From contig NZ_JH976537.1 of the NCBI RefSeq assembly GCF_000309385.1, positions 5,379,018-5,443,017 on the forward strand: a stretch of DNA of 64,000 bases, written 5' to 3'. Both the position numbers and the translations under genes were made by a program. Numbering within the stretch: the stretch's first letter is position 1; every line of letters begins with the position of its first letter. The notes below the pieces were generated by a model. The model ran no database searches and was not told where the DNA came from. It was given only the letters and a program-made list of their open reading frames with translations. This stretch comes from Nodosilinea nodulosa PCC 7104 (GTDB lineage Bacteria > Cyanobacteriota > Cyanobacteriia > Phormidesmidales > Phormidesmidaceae). Below, in pieces: positions 63,219 to 64,000 of this stretch.

Positions 63219-63404
63219 ATGCCCTGGAGCTACAGCGACTACCCCGCCTCGATGAAAAACCTCACCACCGAGGTGCGCCACAAGGCTATCGATATTGCCA
63301 ACGCCCTGCTGGAGGAGGGCTACGAGGAGGGGCGGGCGATCGCGATCGCCACCGCCCAGGCCGAGAAATGGGCCGAAAACCGCGACAAACCCGCCAAGCA
63401 GTGA
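63219..63404 (+). CDS. YdaT-like small protein
   Basis: 61 residues: MPWSYSDYPASMKNL, then EVRHKAIDIANALLEEGYEEGR and AIAIATAQAEKWAENRDKP. This matches the small widespread family that includes Bacillus YdaT, a general stress protein without known activity. Complete single-domain protein, followed by a strong terminator. Confidence 0.82.
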   Translation: MPWSYSDYPASMKNLTTEVRHKAIDIANALLEEGYEEGRAIAIATAQAEKWAENRDKPAKQ

Positions 63405-63436
63405 CCCCCGCGCTAATGGATAGCGCGGGGGCTTTG
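63405..63436 (+). terminator. Rho-independent-type terminator
   Basis: Perfect 11 bp stem CCCCCGCGCTA / TAGCGCGGGGG with loop ATGGA, followed by CTTTGT, beginning one base after the stop codon of the YdaT-like gene. Confidence 0.85.
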
Positions 63437-63518
63437 TCGGCTCTGCTTTTGGGAAAATGCCGACTTTAATGCCAGTCGGCAATCGTTGGAAAGCTCCGCC
63501 CTGGGGGAAGCTCTGCCC

Positions 63519-64000
63519 CTAGCCCAGCAGCTTGCGCAGGTAGTAGTCCACATCAAAGGGGCCACCTTTAACGGTAGATACCCGGCCGTTGCCGTTGCCC
63601 TTGTGGTGGTCTAGCTGGGCCACCATCTCTTTAAATCGGCGCGGGTCGCCCTCGGAGGGCGCGCTGTGGTGGTCCTGAGCGTGGTACCGCTTGGCCATGA
63701 TAAACCGCCAGTCGGGCTTGCCCGTCCAGCCCAGCTTGCGCTCGTAGTACTCTCGCCCATAGCGGGGGGTGGCCAGGGCGGCGGGGCGGGGGTCCTGGCG
63801 GCGGCGCTGGTAGGGCACAATGTCGTCGCCAAAGTTGCGCAAATACTCTTCGCTGTCGAGCAGCGCATCGACAAAGCCGTGAAAGCCGAGGGTTGAGGTT
63901 TTCACAGACCAGGCAATCTCTTCATCCTGGTTGAACGGTTGGCGGCCCAGCAGGCGCACAAAGCAGACATGCACCAGCCGGTAGCAGTTGTTGGTAGACA
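63519..64000 (-). CDS. Phycobilisome linker-type protein, C-terminal part (runs off right edge)
   Basis: 160 codons visible, open to the window edge. YRLVHVCFVRLLGRQPFNQDEEIAWSVK and GFVDALLDSEEYLRNFGDDIVPYQRRR are the end of a PBS linker (pfam00427-type) domain that sits in phycobilisome rods or cores and tunes energy transfer. The part after it (TPRYGREYYERKLGWTG...VDYYLRKLLG) is not the typical CpcG tail as I know it, so the exact linker class (rod-core or other) is left open. Confidence 0.8.
   Translation of the reverse strand, partial: STNNCYRLVHVCFVRLLGRQPFNQDEEIAWSVKTSTLGFHGFVDALLDSEEYLRNFGDDIVPYQRRRQDPRPAALATPRYGREYYERKLGWTGKPDWRFIMAKRYHAQDHHSAPSEGDPRRFKEMVAQLDHHKGNGNGRVSTVKGGPFDVDYYLRKLLG

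Noticed and set aside
1..64000. CRISPR array, tRNA and rRNA genes
   Set aside because: No direct-repeat/spacer pattern and no cloverleaf or rRNA core sequence was found by eye; a covariance search could still reveal a missed tRNA.

Overview
The window comes from a cyanobacterium. GCGATCGC (HIP1) octamers are scattered through most genes, the right edge carries a phycobilisome linker-type gene, many two-component genes are of cyanobacterial type (Rcp1-like receivers, GAF/PAS kinases), and most genes are GC-rich. A filamentous Leptolyngbya/Nodosilinea-type genome is a reasonable guess but is not proven by the sequence.

Layout. 1-2.1 kb: 5' two thirds of cobN (minus), carrying in-frame low-complexity expansions. 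2.3-9.3 kb: a hybrid kinase with a degenerate receiver, an AT-richer methyltransferase/acetyltransferase pair, a TPM-domain protein, and an OmpR-type two-component operon divergent from a repeat-rich secreted protein. 9.4-25.6 kb: a sulfur region. It holds the sulfate ABC transporter (cysA divergent from sbpA-cysT-cysW), a NIL-domain protein, a Crp-type regulator, and a minus-strand run reading flavoprotein (AprA-like), 2[4Fe-4S] ferredoxin (AprB-like), HEAT-repeat protein, Mrp ATPase, TauE-type exporter and YeiH-type exporter. That run is divergent from a 678-residue protein fusing a LysR regulator to an SsuA/TauA-like binding domain. This divergon is the best candidate here for an undescribed system. 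25.9-27.7 kb: an integron-type gene cassette with a foldable attC site; a second attC is cut by an ISKra4-like element with a T7 frameshift site.

28-37 kb: a conserved small protein, a membrane protein, a SpoIID-like protein, then a gene graveyard (32.3-35.2 kb) with a transposase remnant, an in-frame glycogen phosphorylase/HypE chimera and a frameshifted P-type ATPase fragment. 37.8-39.5 kb: an operon of an RraA-like protein and a cyanuric acid amidohydrolase/barbiturase-like enzyme. 39.6-41.0 kb: an IS4-type element with an 8 bp target duplication. 41-50.2 kb: stress-flavoured genes (BON, baeRF-like, YetF/DUF421, GH13, CYP152-type P450, CsbD, deaminase, SDR, hydrolase), two of which share a 30 bp upstream motif. 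50.6-52.1 kb: a second IS4-type element, with a 10 bp duplication, inserted in a dispersed repeat; its transposase has an N-terminal stop codon.

52.2-61.3 kb: DUF4383 protein, then a plus-strand signalling block (PAS/GAF kinase, Crp regulator, Rcp1-like receiver, REC-kinase, REC-PAS-kinase-REC hybrid). 61.7-64 kb: a small lipoprotein, YihY/BrkB membrane protein, a YdaT-like small protein and the C-terminal part of a phycobilisome linker-type protein. At least three families of palindromic dispersed repeats fill the intergenic space. No tRNA, rRNA or CRISPR array was seen.
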